A stretch of DNA of 64,000 nt from CAIKLP01 sp965279595 (GCA_965279595.1 OZ257246.1:682001-746000); one strand, 5' to 3'. Counted from the first letter of the stretch, positions 35,488 to 45,759 are shown. Translations and numbers: made by a program. The notes: generated by a model from the letters alone, not told the origin.

Positions 35488-36402
35488 ATGGAATCTAATC
35501 CAACTCCCCAGAAGGACACAAAGAAAATTTATATTTTATTAGCAGTGATTGTATTGTTAATAGGAACTAATGTTTTTTTATGGATGCAAAAAGATAAAAC
35601 GGAAACGAAGTACATCCAAACTACTGACGAGAAAACTAAACTTCAAGCACAGTTGGATCAATTGGAAATAGACTTGTCGCAAGCTACAGCTAATGCCGAT
35701 TCACTTAATGAAAGTTTAATAGCAAAGGACGAAGAATTAAAATCTAAAGTAGCACAGTTGCAATCTGCTTTGCGTAGAGGTAATATGACGATAGCAGAAT
35801 TGGAAAAAGCTAAAAATGAAATTGATCAATTACGTTATTACATTCATAAATATCAAGATGAAATTGCTGATTTGAAAAAAGAAAATGAACTTTTATCAAC
35901 TGAAAACAATGGACTCAAAAAATCAGTTGAAACTGAACAAAAGAAATCAAGTGAATTGTTAAATCAAAACATTTCATTATCCAACAAAGTAGCAGTTGCT
36001 GCATTATTGAGGACCTCTTCAATTGAAGCCCATGGAATTAAAACTCGTTCTAATGGAAAAGAAACAGTGGTTGATAGAGTTAAAAGTTTAGAAAAAATAA
36101 AAGTTACTTTTAATGTTGCAGATAATCAAGTAGCCGCAATTGGTCCAAGAGATTTTTTCATAAGAATAATTAATCCAGAAGGGAAAGCTGAAGTTGTTAC
36201 TGATGCAAATGATAGCAGATTTAACGCAGACGGAGAAGAATTACAATACTCTGCAAGGGCTAATGCAAATTTTGAAAACAAACCTAGCCAAACATATTCA
36301 GTATATTGGACTAAGTCATCAAACATAACAGCTGGAACCTATACTGTTATTTTATATGCAGATGGAAGTTCAATTGGTAAAACAACTTTAATTCTAAAAT
36401 AA
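35488..36402 (+). CDS. Membrane-anchored coiled-coil protein of unknown function
   Basis: The 304-residue protein has a short cytosolic tail, one membrane helix (about residues 12-32), a long coiled coil (about 40-165) and a C-terminal beta domain (about 180-304, VTFNVADNQVAAIGPRDFFIRIINPEG to YTVILYADGSSIGKTTLIL). The topology suggests a periplasmic rod ending in a globular head. I know such proteins only as conserved hypotheticals in this phylum. It ends before a large palindromic terminator shared with the convergent outer-membrane protein gene. Confidence 0.8.
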   Translation: MESNPTPQKDTKKIYILLAVIVLLIGTNVFLWMQKDKTETKYIQTTDEKTKLQAQLDQLEIDLSQATANADSLNESLIAKDEELKSKVAQLQSALRRGNMTIAELEKAKNEIDQLRYYIHKYQDEIADLKKENELLSTENNGLKKSVETEQKKSSELLNQNISLSNKVAVAALLRTSSIEAHGIKTRSNGKETVVDRVKSLEKIKVTFNVADNQVAAIGPRDFFIRIINPEGKAEVVTDANDSRFNADGEELQYSARANANFENKPSQTYSVYWTKSSNITAGTYTVILYADGSSIGKTTLILK

Positions 36403-36420
36403 TTTTATTGACAATAAATA

Positions 36421-36462
36421 AAAGCAAAAAGCCTCTTGAAATTTCAAGAGGCTTTTTGCTTT
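36421..36462. terminator. Bidirectional terminator, perfect 42-bp palindrome
   Basis: Two arms of 21 bases (36421-36441 and 36442-36462) are exactly complementary. The core is GCCTCTTGAAA with its complement, flanked by A and T runs. It serves the convergent genes on both sides and reaches the last codon (TAA) of the outer-membrane protein gene. Confidence 0.92.
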
Positions 36463-39400
36463 TAAAAAAATGCACGAGCCTGTACGCTGCCTGCATGAAT
36501 AGTTGGAGAATTGGCGGAACTTCTTCCATCATAAATTACATTCACTTGAAAATTGGAACCAAAATTTCTTTGATAAGTAAGATTCCAAGTATAATTATTT
36601 CCAACTTGCAATGCTTCTAACATCTCATATGCAATAGAAGTATTGGAAATGGAATTGTATTTATTCTGAATGAAATTTATTTTACCACTTAAATTAGATG
36701 AACCACTTGAATTGTACCTTGCTTCTAAACTGAATAAATTTCTAACAGCCTTTTCTTTGAGTCCAATGGAATTGTTTTGTATAGCAATAACGTAACTGAG
36801 TAAAACTTTTATAGTTGAATTTATTTGATATCCCAATTCTGGTTTAAATTCCCAGAATTTAATTAAATAGTTTTTATCTGTTAAAAACTCTGAGCTGTAT
36901 TCTTTATCACCAAATTTATATTCTGTATTGAAAGAATAATTACCTAGGATAGTACTTCTCGAGCGTAGAAGATTCTCAAATCTTTGTCTGCGATCAAATC
37001 CATTTGATAACAAGGCTTTATTTGAATTTTGTTGAAAAGAATATTCTAACCCAAATATTGGATTAGTCCGATTAAAATATATGGTATTTCGGAATGATGT
37101 ATTTAAAGAAATTAAGGATGAATCGACAATGGATACATCAAATGGATTCCATATATCCGCAGCTTTTGAATTCAAAACTTTTTTATCAATTTTCAATAAG
37201 GCTTGATTTGAAAACAAAACAATTATTTTTTTAAGGGTATTATTAACAATCAACTTTCTTGATGGGTCTATCATTATACTCTCACTAAAAATTGTAGACT
37301 TAGTTTGAACAAATTGATTACTCAATGTATTGATTCTTATATAATCAGCTTCATAGCTATATTTTGCAATCTCAAATTCATTTAATTCCTTTATACCATT
37401 TCCATTGTAATCATTGTAAACATAAACTCCTTGTCCGATTGGAACCTGAATGAAGCTAAATTCTCTTTTTGGTTCTTGGCCAGATCCTATTTCATAATAA
37501 GTTGATGTGTTTATGAAGCCCTTTAGAAAATTGCCATCATGTTTTATTCTTGTTAAGAGATTCTCTTCTGATTTCAAATTGCTTATACTACTAAGTATTG
37601 CTAATTTCCTATAATTAATTCCAACTGACCACAAGGAATTGGAATTGCTATTTAACTCAGCTAAGAAATTAATATTCTCAGTTAATGTAGAAGATCTCAA
37701 TTCGTTTTGATAGGGTCTTTTATCAAGGCGGTTAGAGTATTCGATTTTATACTTATTAATTGCTTCAGCATTATTCTGCAAATAAACTCGATAGTCTCTA
37801 AAAGAAAAACTTGAGAATGCGAGGGTGTCAATAAAACTATTCTTGAATTGATTGTTTTCAGTTTCTTCAATCAAACCAATAGTTATCCAACTAAATGATT
37901 TACTAAAATCAAACTTGTGTTTTAAATAAATAGCTGTTGAGTTGTTGGTTTTAAATTCAGAATTTAACAAAGAAACATTTCCTATTAATCTAAAATTATA
38001 AAAGCTCAAATTTGTATTTGTTTGCTGCTGTATACCATTGAATAAAGTATCTCGCGTGAATAAACTTAATCTGTAATCAATTAATTTAATACCATTCTTT
38101 TCAATTCCTGCATTTGCATTTACCCAAACTTCATTTGATTTTGTGTTCAAGGTAGAAGCAATATTATAATCTCTATAAAATTCAACTGGGCGATAAAATT
38201 CGATAGGTTTAAAATTTCTATCAGTCAATTCAACCGAAACTTGAGATTTTAAAATTAGTTTGTTTGCTGAATCTGATTTTAAATTTATCCTGTTTATTAC
38301 ACCTGCCTTATGGGCGAATCCGAAATTATCTCTATCATCTACTTTTGAATAAAGATTTAAATCATTATTTGTAATAGCACCTTCATAGTTAAATTCCCAG
38401 TTACTTGAAATTTTATAATCCATTGCATAAGTTATTTCTTCTGTTTTTTTCGGTGTGACTAACAAAACAACAGGTTCAAAATTTCCTTGCGGGATTCCAT
38501 TGATGGGTTGAATCCATTGAAATACGCGTCCATTTGCAACTGAATTTATTTGAATATAATTTCCTAATTGGTTGCCAAGCTCAGTAAATGAAAGCTGATA
38601 AAACGCACTATCTTCATTATTTGAATAAACATACACAGTATAACCTGATGAATCAATTTGCTTGTATCGAATTTGATTAGCATTGAAGCCTTGACTATCA
38701 ACTGCGGAATAAAGAGCCGAAGATAAATTATCTCCAATCTGACTTAATAATAATTTTTGATCATTATCAAGTGTTTGCAATAGAGGCTTGTTTTTACTAT
38801 CCTGTTCATTGTAATAATTAAATCGGAAATTCCATTTGGTTGATTGATATTCGGAATTAATAATGGTTAATGACCTTGCATAGTTCTTATCAGAATATTC
38901 ATACTCAGCAATAATTCTTGTATAGGTGTTTATAGGTCTTCGTGTTGTAAATATTAACTCTGCTGAATTATAATCAATCGTATAATCTAAATTTTCTCCT
39001 CTCTTTAATAGTTCTCCGTCAATATAAATCCTTTCTGTTCCTGCTAATACTATAATATAGTTTTCATTGTTGTTTCCTTTTAATCTATATGGACCTTGGT
39101 TTCCTTCAATTCCTTGAATAGAAAGTCTTGCGTATTTTCCCTTTGCAACTGCAATAGAAGCACCTGCTTTTATGCTGGACTGTTTACTAATTTTTTGTTC
39201 AGTAAATGCGGAAACTCCTTTAACTTTTTTATAATAATTTAGAAAATAGGAATTTGGTTTTTTCAATTCGAAATCACCCGCAGTTAAAATATTCTTATTA
39301 TTTATCAATTGAATATAAACTCGATCAAAATCTTGTATTTGCTGAGTATTCCCTTCTGGTTGAATTGGTATATTATCATCAGAGATAGCTGCAATAATTT

Positions 39401-39911
39401 CTACATCATCAGATAATTTACCAGAAAGTTGCAAGTTCAAACTAGAATTAATTCCTAAATCTTGACTATTCCCTAATGTCAATCCCCGTGAAATACTACC
39501 AGATTTTGTTAGTGTACCCAATGAAATTAAATCAGCACGAGAATCGGTTGGATTAAAAGCAAAAGGATTTAAAATAGGATTCTCTGTTAGCTTAATTGAA
39601 TTAATGTCTTTGTGAAAATAAGTTGAACTTAAAAATTTTGGCAAATCACTTTGCTCAATTCTTAAAGAATCAAGATGACTCTCTTTAAAAGAAATTATTT
39701 TTTTTACATAATCAATTTTATATGTAGATGAGTTAAGTTCAACTCCGTTTTTATAAATTCTGATAACTTTATTTACTTCAATGAAATTGATATATAAAGT
39801 ATCAGAACTAGGCAAAATAGTTATAGTTTGTTTTTCGGTAATGGATTGCCCATGAAGCCCCCCTATAAACAAGTGGGTCAATAAAACAATTATCACTATT
39901 GATCGAGTCAT
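36462..39911 (-). CDS. Giant outer-membrane beta-barrel protein, function unknown
   Basis: This 1149-residue protein has a signal peptide (about 1-21, ending LHGQ), a beta-rich N-terminal part, then a very long region of alternating amphipathic strands and a C-terminal Phe (QARAFF), as expected for an outer-membrane barrel. The stretch SGSISRGLTLGNSQDLGINSSLNLQLSGKLSDD resembles a signature I associate with SprA-like T9SS barrel proteins, but the protein is much shorter than SprA and I do not claim orthology. Its ATG overlaps the TGA of the upstream giant histidine kinase (ATGA), so the two are translationally coupled. Confidence 0.75.
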   Translation of the reverse strand: MTRSIVIIVLLTHLFIGGLHGQSITEKQTITILPSSDTLYINFIEVNKVIRIYKNGVELNSSTYKIDYVKKIISFKESHLDSLRIEQSDLPKFLSSTYFHKDINSIKLTENPILNPFAFNPTDSRADLISLGTLTKSGSISRGLTLGNSQDLGINSSLNLQLSGKLSDDVEIIAAISDDNIPIQPEGNTQQIQDFDRVYIQLINNKNILTAGDFELKKPNSYFLNYYKKVKGVSAFTEQKISKQSSIKAGASIAVAKGKYARLSIQGIEGNQGPYRLKGNNNENYIIVLAGTERIYIDGELLKRGENLDYTIDYNSAELIFTTRRPINTYTRIIAEYEYSDKNYARSLTIINSEYQSTKWNFRFNYYNEQDSKNKPLLQTLDNDQKLLLSQIGDNLSSALYSAVDSQGFNANQIRYKQIDSSGYTVYVYSNNEDSAFYQLSFTELGNQLGNYIQINSVANGRVFQWIQPINGIPQGNFEPVVLLVTPKKTEEITYAMDYKISSNWEFNYEGAITNNDLNLYSKVDDRDNFGFAHKAGVINRINLKSDSANKLILKSQVSVELTDRNFKPIEFYRPVEFYRDYNIASTLNTKSNEVWVNANAGIEKNGIKLIDYRLSLFTRDTLFNGIQQQTNTNLSFYNFRLIGNVSLLNSEFKTNNSTAIYLKHKFDFSKSFSWITIGLIEETENNQFKNSFIDTLAFSSFSFRDYRVYLQNNAEAINKYKIEYSNRLDKRPYQNELRSSTLTENINFLAELNSNSNSLWSVGINYRKLAILSSISNLKSEENLLTRIKHDGNFLKGFINTSTYYEIGSGQEPKREFSFIQVPIGQGVYVYNDYNGNGIKELNEFEIAKYSYEADYIRINTLSNQFVQTKSTIFSESIMIDPSRKLIVNNTLKKIIVLFSNQALLKIDKKVLNSKAADIWNPFDVSIVDSSLISLNTSFRNTIYFNRTNPIFGLEYSFQQNSNKALLSNGFDRRQRFENLLRSRSTILGNYSFNTEYKFGDKEYSSEFLTDKNYLIKFWEFKPELGYQINSTIKVLLSYVIAIQNNSIGLKEKAVRNLFSLEARYNSSGSSNLSGKINFIQNKYNSISNTSIAYEMLEALQVGNNYTWNLTYQRNFGSNFQVNVIYDGRSSANSPTIHAGSVQARAFF

Positions 39912-42900
39912 TCTTCTTCGTGCAATGCTAATGAAACGAAGAAAGTAGTGCCTTTATTGAGTGAGGACTCAAACCATATTTTACCACCAGCATTGGAAAT
40001 GATATTTTTAATAATTGCAAGTCCCATTCCCATGCCAGAACTTTTAGTTGTGAAATTAGGTTCAAAAATTTTCTCTTTTGCTTCATCACTTATTCCAACT
40101 CCATTATCTTGAATAATAATTAATATTGAATTGCTTTCATTAACCAATTCAACATCAATTTTCCCTACTCTTTGGGCTGGAATAGATTGAATAGCATTTT
40201 TAATTAAATTGTTGAATGTCCTAATCATTTGGTCGCGGTCCATCATCACATTTGCGCGTAAGGAAGGTATGAAGCCTAAGGTAATAATAGCATCAGATTC
40301 ATTTTTATAGAGATCAATTACATTGCTGATGATGTCTTTAATATTTAACACTTCATTTTTTGTAACGGGCATCTGTGCAAAATTTGAAAACTCAGAGGCA
40401 ATTAATGATAAGCTTTCTATTTGCTGAATAAATGTTTTACTAAATCTCTCAAACTTTTCATGAAAGTTAGGGTCTTTGTCATCGTAAGATCTTTGTAATA
40501 ACTGAAGGCCTAACTTCATTGGGGTCAATGGGTTTTTAATTTCATGTGCCACTTGCTTTGCCATTTCACGCCAAGCACTTTCTCTTTCTGACTTTGCTAA
40601 TTTCTCTGTATTGGCTTCAAGTTCAAAAATCATTCTGTTGTATTCGCCAATTAATGTGCCTATTTCATCCCTATTTTTCCAATGTATGGGATCCATTTTC
40701 TTTCCAATTTTAGTTTCTCTCAATTGCTCTTCAATGAGTGTAAGCGGAAAAGTTATTGAGTTAGCTAAGAAAAAAGCTATGAAACTTATCAAAACAAAAA
40801 TGAATACATAAACATTGATAAATGTGGTAAGGAATTGAGAAACTCTATTTTCATATTCCAATTTATTAGCAAAATATGGCAAGTTTAAATAACCTATAGT
40901 TCTATTATTAGAATTTCTAATTGGTGCATAGGAAGATAAATAATTTAGGGAGCCTATCTTTTCATTTGTTGTAAATTCAGAACGAGCCAACCTATGCATC
41001 TCAATGAATGCATTTGGATTCATGTATCTAGAAACAAGACCTTCTTCAAATATTTTTGGTTGTGTAGATATGATCAATTTACCGCTTAAATCATAAATAT
41101 TAATGTCAGTCAAATACAAGTCGGATAAGCCTTTCAGTTCTATTGAAAATAAATCATTTGAACTATTTGAAATTGCTCTAATTGAATTTGATTTCTTTTC
41201 TAATGAAATTAAAATGGACCTTACCTTTTGATCAAGTCTATCATTTTGTTGTTTTGAATTTTGATCAGAGATATAGATGAAAGTAATGTATCCAATTAAA
41301 CCAACTGAAAATAAAATAGAGAAAATCATTGAAAGTTGAATTCTCGTTTTAAACAAAAATCTAAATCTCCCTTTCCAATTTTTATAATTTAAGGTAAATA
41401 GATTGAAACGTTTCCCTAATAATCGTCTAATGTAGAATATAAAAACCGCGACAGAAAAAATTCCGAACAAGTAAGAAAATACAGCTAATATTTTAAATGG
41501 AGACTCATTGCTTTTACTTACAACAATCATTAAATCAACACTAGGTTTATATATAAGGTGATTGTATTCATTCTGATCTAAAAAAGAATATACTCCTTTT
41601 GCATCCAAAAACTCAATAGAGCTTAAGCTGTATGGGTATTCGCCTTGCTGACTGATTAGTCTTCCTTGCTTATAAATTGAATACGAATAAGATTTAAAAT
41701 CTTTATTCATCTTCAAACTGCCTTCTAAAAGCAACTCTGGAAAAATATTATCATCTCTGAAATATTTAGATTTAAGTTCAATGATAATTGTGCCTATTAA
41801 TGAATCGTTTAATTGAACTGGAATTTTTCCATAATAAGTTAATATTCCAAAGGTGTTTGATAAATAATAAAAATTTTGATTAAATGTAGGTGTACATTTT
41901 TCTTCAATCAACTTATCATAATACTTTAATGAATTTTTATTTGATGTTAATACTGAATTTCCATTTGGGTAAAATTCAATTAGACTTAAATCGTATTTAG
42001 AAAAATAACCCCCAAAATATAGTTGTTGAATTCTATTGTTTAATGATTCATTCGAATATCCTTTGTATAAGAAATAATTCTTTACGAATGAATCGTTTTT
42101 TAACCTTTTAACTAAGCCTTCTAATAAATATTCTGCAATTGGGTCATTTGCTGATTCCAATTTTGAGGCTAACAATTCTCTATTTTGCTTTTCTTTATTT
42201 TCATTAAATCTATTCAACATATACGCAGATGAAAATGAAAACAGTGTAAGTATAAAAATAACTATAGGTAAAGTAATTGGATTGTTCTTTTTTGATTTTG
42301 CTCTCTCAAGTGTTATTAATAATATAGTATTTGTGATTACTAATATGTCTAATGAATTTAAAATGGATTTGCTTATTACGACCATTAACAAAGTAAAAAG
42401 AAAGACATTTCTTTTCTCTGCCTTGCTTAAATAGAACTGATGGAAAATACTAATGAGAATATCAGTAATTAAGAAAAATGTATAAAGTGTTAAACCCAAT
42501 ATAAATAATCCTGCCAAGCTGTACCAGTTTAAACTTAAAATATTAGTGAGTTCAAATGATATATTGGAATTAACTACAAGACCTTCAAATAAAAAATTTA
42601 AAACATCAATTGTAGCAAATGATAAAAGAATAAAAAAAGCAGAAACAATATAAGTTGTTCTTACATTCTGGATTCTGAAATTTAAATCACGGACTCTGTC
42701 ATAGAAAAAATATACAATCCAATGCAATAACATTAAATTAATTAACAGATCGCCTAAAGATGGAAATAGAAAATTTGAAGCATAATGCTCAGGACTAAAA
42801 ATAGCTAACTTATATATTGCAGAAGGGACCACCCAAAACATGGTAATCGTTCTGAAAAATATAACAACTGTAACAATTGATAATAAGGCGGCAATCCATT

Positions 42901-43618
42901 CACCTTTGTTCCATAAATATTTTGCGAAGCTATTTACACTTAAATAACAAAAAACAATTGCTAAAAGCCACAATCCTATTTCAATATTAAATGGAGATTG
43001 CTTAAGTTTTTCTTCATTAATATTTATACTGAACAAAGGTTTATCAGAAAGATCATTTATAAGAAAACCATCTTTAGTAGATGTTGTGCCTAATTCAACA
43101 TAATCAGGAAAATCCCATGTTTGACTAAATCTGTTTTTTAGATATTCATTTTGATAATGGTATTCTTTTTTAATTGGAATTAAACAAAGTACTTTAGTAT
43201 CATTGATTGTTCTTTGAATTATAAAATACCAGCCATTATCTAATTTCTTGAAATTATTTCCATCATTTAATTTTACAAATTTCGAATCTGTAATCACTTT
43301 GGCATCAGTCCAAAGTTTCAAATCATTCTTATAATAAATTAAAGTGATAATAGATTTTTCTGCAGAGTTGGCAAGTAATTCTCTCCAATAGGATGTATTG
43401 TTTTTCTTTCGAGAATATTGAACAATTGTATCAATAAACGAACTATTAATAAATTCTGTTACTTCAGCTTCTTTATTCTGAATTTTATCTTCTATTTTAT
43501 GACCTATTCTTTCTGTTGAGGTTTGAATATTATTAAACCATCCCAATAAAAGAATTATTGCAAAAAATAAGAATGCAAAGTAGAGGTAATTACGGCTATT
43601 GGTAAGGTAATTGGTCAA
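39908..43618 (-). CDS. Giant polytopic sensor histidine kinase (NtrY-like C-terminus)
   Basis: The 1236-residue protein has roughly 12 membrane helices: one near the N-terminus, an extracytoplasmic loop of about 190 residues, a block of about eight helices (210-480), a second loop of about 220 residues, two helices, a third loop of about 130 residues, and a last helix leading into HAMP. Then come HisKA with the phospho-acceptor His1025 (HEIKNPLTPMKLGLQLL) and HATPase_c (NNLIKNAIQS, DNGVGISDE, GMGMGLAIIKNI). The C-terminal half resembles NtrY. No response regulator is adjacent. The start must be TTG, since no ATG precedes the first helix; a -7 box lies 22 nt upstream. Confidence 0.9.
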   Translation of the reverse strand: MTNYLTNSRNYLYFAFLFFAIILLLGWFNNIQTSTERIGHKIEDKIQNKEAEVTEFINSSFIDTIVQYSRKKNNTSYWRELLANSAEKSIITLIYYKNDLKLWTDAKVITDSKFVKLNDGNNFKKLDNGWYFIIQRTINDTKVLCLIPIKKEYHYQNEYLKNRFSQTWDFPDYVELGTTSTKDGFLINDLSDKPLFSININEEKLKQSPFNIEIGLWLLAIVFCYLSVNSFAKYLWNKGEWIAALLSIVTVVIFFRTITMFWVVPSAIYKLAIFSPEHYASNFLFPSLGDLLINLMLLHWIVYFFYDRVRDLNFRIQNVRTTYIVSAFFILLSFATIDVLNFLFEGLVVNSNISFELTNILSLNWYSLAGLFILGLTLYTFFLITDILISIFHQFYLSKAEKRNVFLFTLLMVVISKSILNSLDILVITNTILLITLERAKSKKNNPITLPIVIFILTLFSFSSAYMLNRFNENKEKQNRELLASKLESANDPIAEYLLEGLVKRLKNDSFVKNYFLYKGYSNESLNNRIQQLYFGGYFSKYDLSLIEFYPNGNSVLTSNKNSLKYYDKLIEEKCTPTFNQNFYYLSNTFGILTYYGKIPVQLNDSLIGTIIIELKSKYFRDDNIFPELLLEGSLKMNKDFKSYSYSIYKQGRLISQQGEYPYSLSSIEFLDAKGVYSFLDQNEYNHLIYKPSVDLMIVVSKSNESPFKILAVFSYLFGIFSVAVFIFYIRRLLGKRFNLFTLNYKNWKGRFRFLFKTRIQLSMIFSILFSVGLIGYITFIYISDQNSKQQNDRLDQKVRSILISLEKKSNSIRAISNSSNDLFSIELKGLSDLYLTDINIYDLSGKLIISTQPKIFEEGLVSRYMNPNAFIEMHRLARSEFTTNEKIGSLNYLSSYAPIRNSNNRTIGYLNLPYFANKLEYENRVSQFLTTFINVYVFIFVLISFIAFFLANSITFPLTLIEEQLRETKIGKKMDPIHWKNRDEIGTLIGEYNRMIFELEANTEKLAKSERESAWREMAKQVAHEIKNPLTPMKLGLQLLQRSYDDKDPNFHEKFERFSKTFIQQIESLSLIASEFSNFAQMPVTKNEVLNIKDIISNVIDLYKNESDAIITLGFIPSLRANVMMDRDQMIRTFNNLIKNAIQSIPAQRVGKIDVELVNESNSILIIIQDNGVGISDEAKEKIFEPNFTTKSSGMGMGLAIIKNIISNAGGKIWFESSLNKGTTFFVSLALHEEE

Positions 43619-43640
43619 CTTAATTGAATATTTAGATGTT

Positions 43641-43648
43641 CAAATATA
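43641..43648 (-). promoter_or_regulatory. -7 promoter box for the giant kinase gene
   Basis: On the minus strand the bases are TATATTTG, 22 nt before the TTG start at 43618. This supports the TTG start. No -33 is apparent. Confidence 0.5.
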
Positions 43649-43671
43649 CGATTTGTATATATAGATTTGGC

Positions 43672-44775
43672 TTAAATGATTTCTAAAACTACTGATTCAA
43701 AGGTAAGTCCAGGTCCGAATGCAAAACTCAATATCTTCTTTCCTTTATCATTTGGATTAAAATTTTTCATCATTAATTCTAATACAAATAAAATTGTAGC
43801 TGATGACATGTTTCCATATTCCTTTAATATTTGATATGAATACTTATTCATATCTATGCAATTTGAAAACTCTTCTTCACAAACTTCCAAAATTCTTCTT
43901 CCTCCGGGGTGTATTGCAAAATAATCTACTTCCTCTAAAGTGATATTCGCTTTAGTTAATGCTTTGTTAGCAATATCTAAAATCTTAGTTTTTATTTTCT
44001 TTGAAATTTGAGTAGATAATCTCATTTCAAATCCACTATCACCAATACGCCATGCCATATCATCTCTTGCTGCAGTAACAAGTTCAGAATAAAATTTATT
44101 TATTTGCAAGCCTTTTCCTTTTGAACTTTGCTTATGTTGTACAATTACTGCAGCAGCACCATCAGCAAATATGGCATTGGCAACCCAATTATTTAAATTG
44201 TTTTCTTTCTGAAAATGCAAAGTGCATAATTCAACGTCGACAATTAAAACTATTGCTTTTTCATCTGTTTGACAGATGTAATCGGCCATTTTCAATGCAT
44301 TAAATGCGCCATAACAACCCATAAAATTAATGCAAGTGCGTTCAACATTTAGTGCTAGTCCTAATTGTTCTACTAATTCTATATCAATTCCAGGTGCATG
44401 CATTCCAGTACAACTCACCGTAATTAAATGGGTAACATCTTTTAATGAAATATCTGTTTTAGAAATACAATTTCTAACAGCTTTTAAACAAATACTGATT
44501 GCTTTTTCTTCATACAACTTTAACCGATCGGATGTACTTGGAAATGGTTCTAAGTTTTCAGTATTGGGAAAAAAATGGTAGTCGCCAAAATTTGCACCAA
44601 AATCAGCAATCACTGAATATCGAGTATCAATTCCTGAATGCTGATATATTTTATGTAATCGATCCTTAGAGACATCATTTAATTGATGAGCCTTAGACAT
44701 AAAATTAAATATCGTTTCTTGAGGAACTTTATATTCAGGATTAGCAACTCCTATGGCAACAATGGAACTATTCAT
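43672..44775 (-). CDS. Type III polyketide synthase (chalcone/stilbene synthase family)
   Basis: This 367-residue thiolase-fold enzyme has all three type III PKS catalytic residues: Cys154 (NFMGCYGAFNALKMAD), His289 (YFAIHPGGRRILE) and Asn322 (KEYGNMSSATILFVL). The C-terminal GPGL motif appears as FAFGPGLTFES. It condenses malonyl-CoA units onto a starter acyl-CoA and cyclises the product; bacterial members make alkylresorcinols, pyrones or similar. The Asn rather than a second His, and the GPG loop, set it apart from KAS III, though FabH-like chemistry cannot be fully excluded. It is divergent from a UbiA prenyltransferase gene with a 117-base spacer. Confidence 0.9.
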   Translation of the reverse strand: MNSSIVAIGVANPEYKVPQETIFNFMSKAHQLNDVSKDRLHKIYQHSGIDTRYSVIADFGANFGDYHFFPNTENLEPFPSTSDRLKLYEEKAISICLKAVRNCISKTDISLKDVTHLITVSCTGMHAPGIDIELVEQLGLALNVERTCINFMGCYGAFNALKMADYICQTDEKAIVLIVDVELCTLHFQKENNLNNWVANAIFADGAAAVIVQHKQSSKGKGLQINKFYSELVTAARDDMAWRIGDSGFEMRLSTQISKKIKTKILDIANKALTKANITLEEVDYFAIHPGGRRILEVCEEEFSNCIDMNKYSYQILKEYGNMSSATILFVLELMMKNFNPNDKGKKILSFAFGPGLTFESVVLEII

Positions 44776-44892
44776 ATTTTATATTCTCTAAATTTATTAC
44801 TTTTATTGAGATATCAATACTCTTTAATTCGGAAATACGAAGATTATGTAAGTTTATTTGTGCATATTATTTATTAAAAATTAAATCTGCTC

Positions 44893-45759
44893 ATGATTAG
44901 CAAATCAACACTATTACATTTACGGTTTCCATTTTCATTTTTCCTATTGCCTTTGTTTTGTTTTGCATTGTTCAATGCTAATGAAATCAATGGCCTTAAC
45001 GCTTTTCTTGTTTTTATTGTGTGGCATTTATTCATTTACCCTGCAAGTAATGGTTACAATAGTTATTTTGATAAAGATGAAGGTAGTATTGCTTTAATTA
45101 AATCACCCCCACAAACTAGTTTACAACTTTATTATATCTCTATAGTTTTAGATGTGATTGGTATTTCAATTGCATTATTCGTATCGTTAGAGTTTAGTAT
45201 AGCTGTATTGGTTTACGGATTAATATCTAAAATGTATAGTCATCCATCTATTCGATTAAAAAAGTATCCCATCATCTCCTTTATAGTGGTTGCATTTTTC
45301 CAAGGCGGTTTTGTATATATATTTAGTTTAACAGCCATTTCAAATCAAAGTATTTTTATATTATTCAATGATGATTTAATTTTATGCGCCATGATTTGTA
45401 CTTGTATTATTGGGGCTTCTTATCCATTAACACAAATCTATCAACATGAAGAAGATACACGAAGAGGTGACCAAACTTTAAGTATTATTTTAGGAAAAAA
45501 AGGATCTTTTTATTTTTCAGGAATACTGTATTTATTTGCAACTGGTATGTTGGCAAAATTTCATACTGAAGCAGATCAAATTAATTTATTTTGGATATTT
45601 CTAATATGTTCACTGCCTGTATTTGGATATTTTATTTACTGGTTTGCATTGGTATTAAAAGATGAAGGCAATGCCAATTATCAACACAGTATGCGAATGA
45701 CTTTATTAAGTGGCTCTTTTATGTTGATTTATTTTTGCTTGATTATTTTTCTAAAATAA
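44893..45759 (+). CDS. UbiA-family prenyltransferase
   Basis: The 288-residue protein has about eight to nine membrane helices and two Asp-rich motifs for magnesium-prenyl diphosphate binding: N53-GYNSYF-D60-KDEGS near the first helices and YQHEED187-TRRGD192-QTLS later. UbiA enzymes attach isoprenyl chains to aromatic rings. It does not look like MenA or a haem O synthase, and no quinone genes are adjacent. Given the divergent type III PKS, it may prenylate that enzyme's aromatic product. Its stop lies 1 base from the convergent anmK stop. Confidence 0.88.
   Translation: MISKSTLLHLRFPFSFFLLPLFCFALFNANEINGLNAFLVFIVWHLFIYPASNGYNSYFDKDEGSIALIKSPPQTSLQLYYISIVLDVIGISIALFVSLEFSIAVLVYGLISKMYSHPSIRLKKYPIISFIVVAFFQGGFVYIFSLTAISNQSIFILFNDDLILCAMICTCIIGASYPLTQIYQHEEDTRRGDQTLSIILGKKGSFYFSGILYLFATGMLAKFHTEADQINLFWIFLICSLPVFGYFIYWFALVLKDEGNANYQHSMRMTLLSGSFMLIYFCLIIFLK

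Noticed and set aside
36347..36620. Two short overlapping reading frames on opposite strands that encode the same peptide around 36421-36462
   Set aside because: They arise from the perfect palindrome read on both strands; neither is a gene.
43672..44775. The polyketide synthase as an ordinary FabH (KAS III)
   Set aside because: The residue after the catalytic His region is the Asn of the type III set, a GPG loop is present, and there is no fatty-acid gene context.
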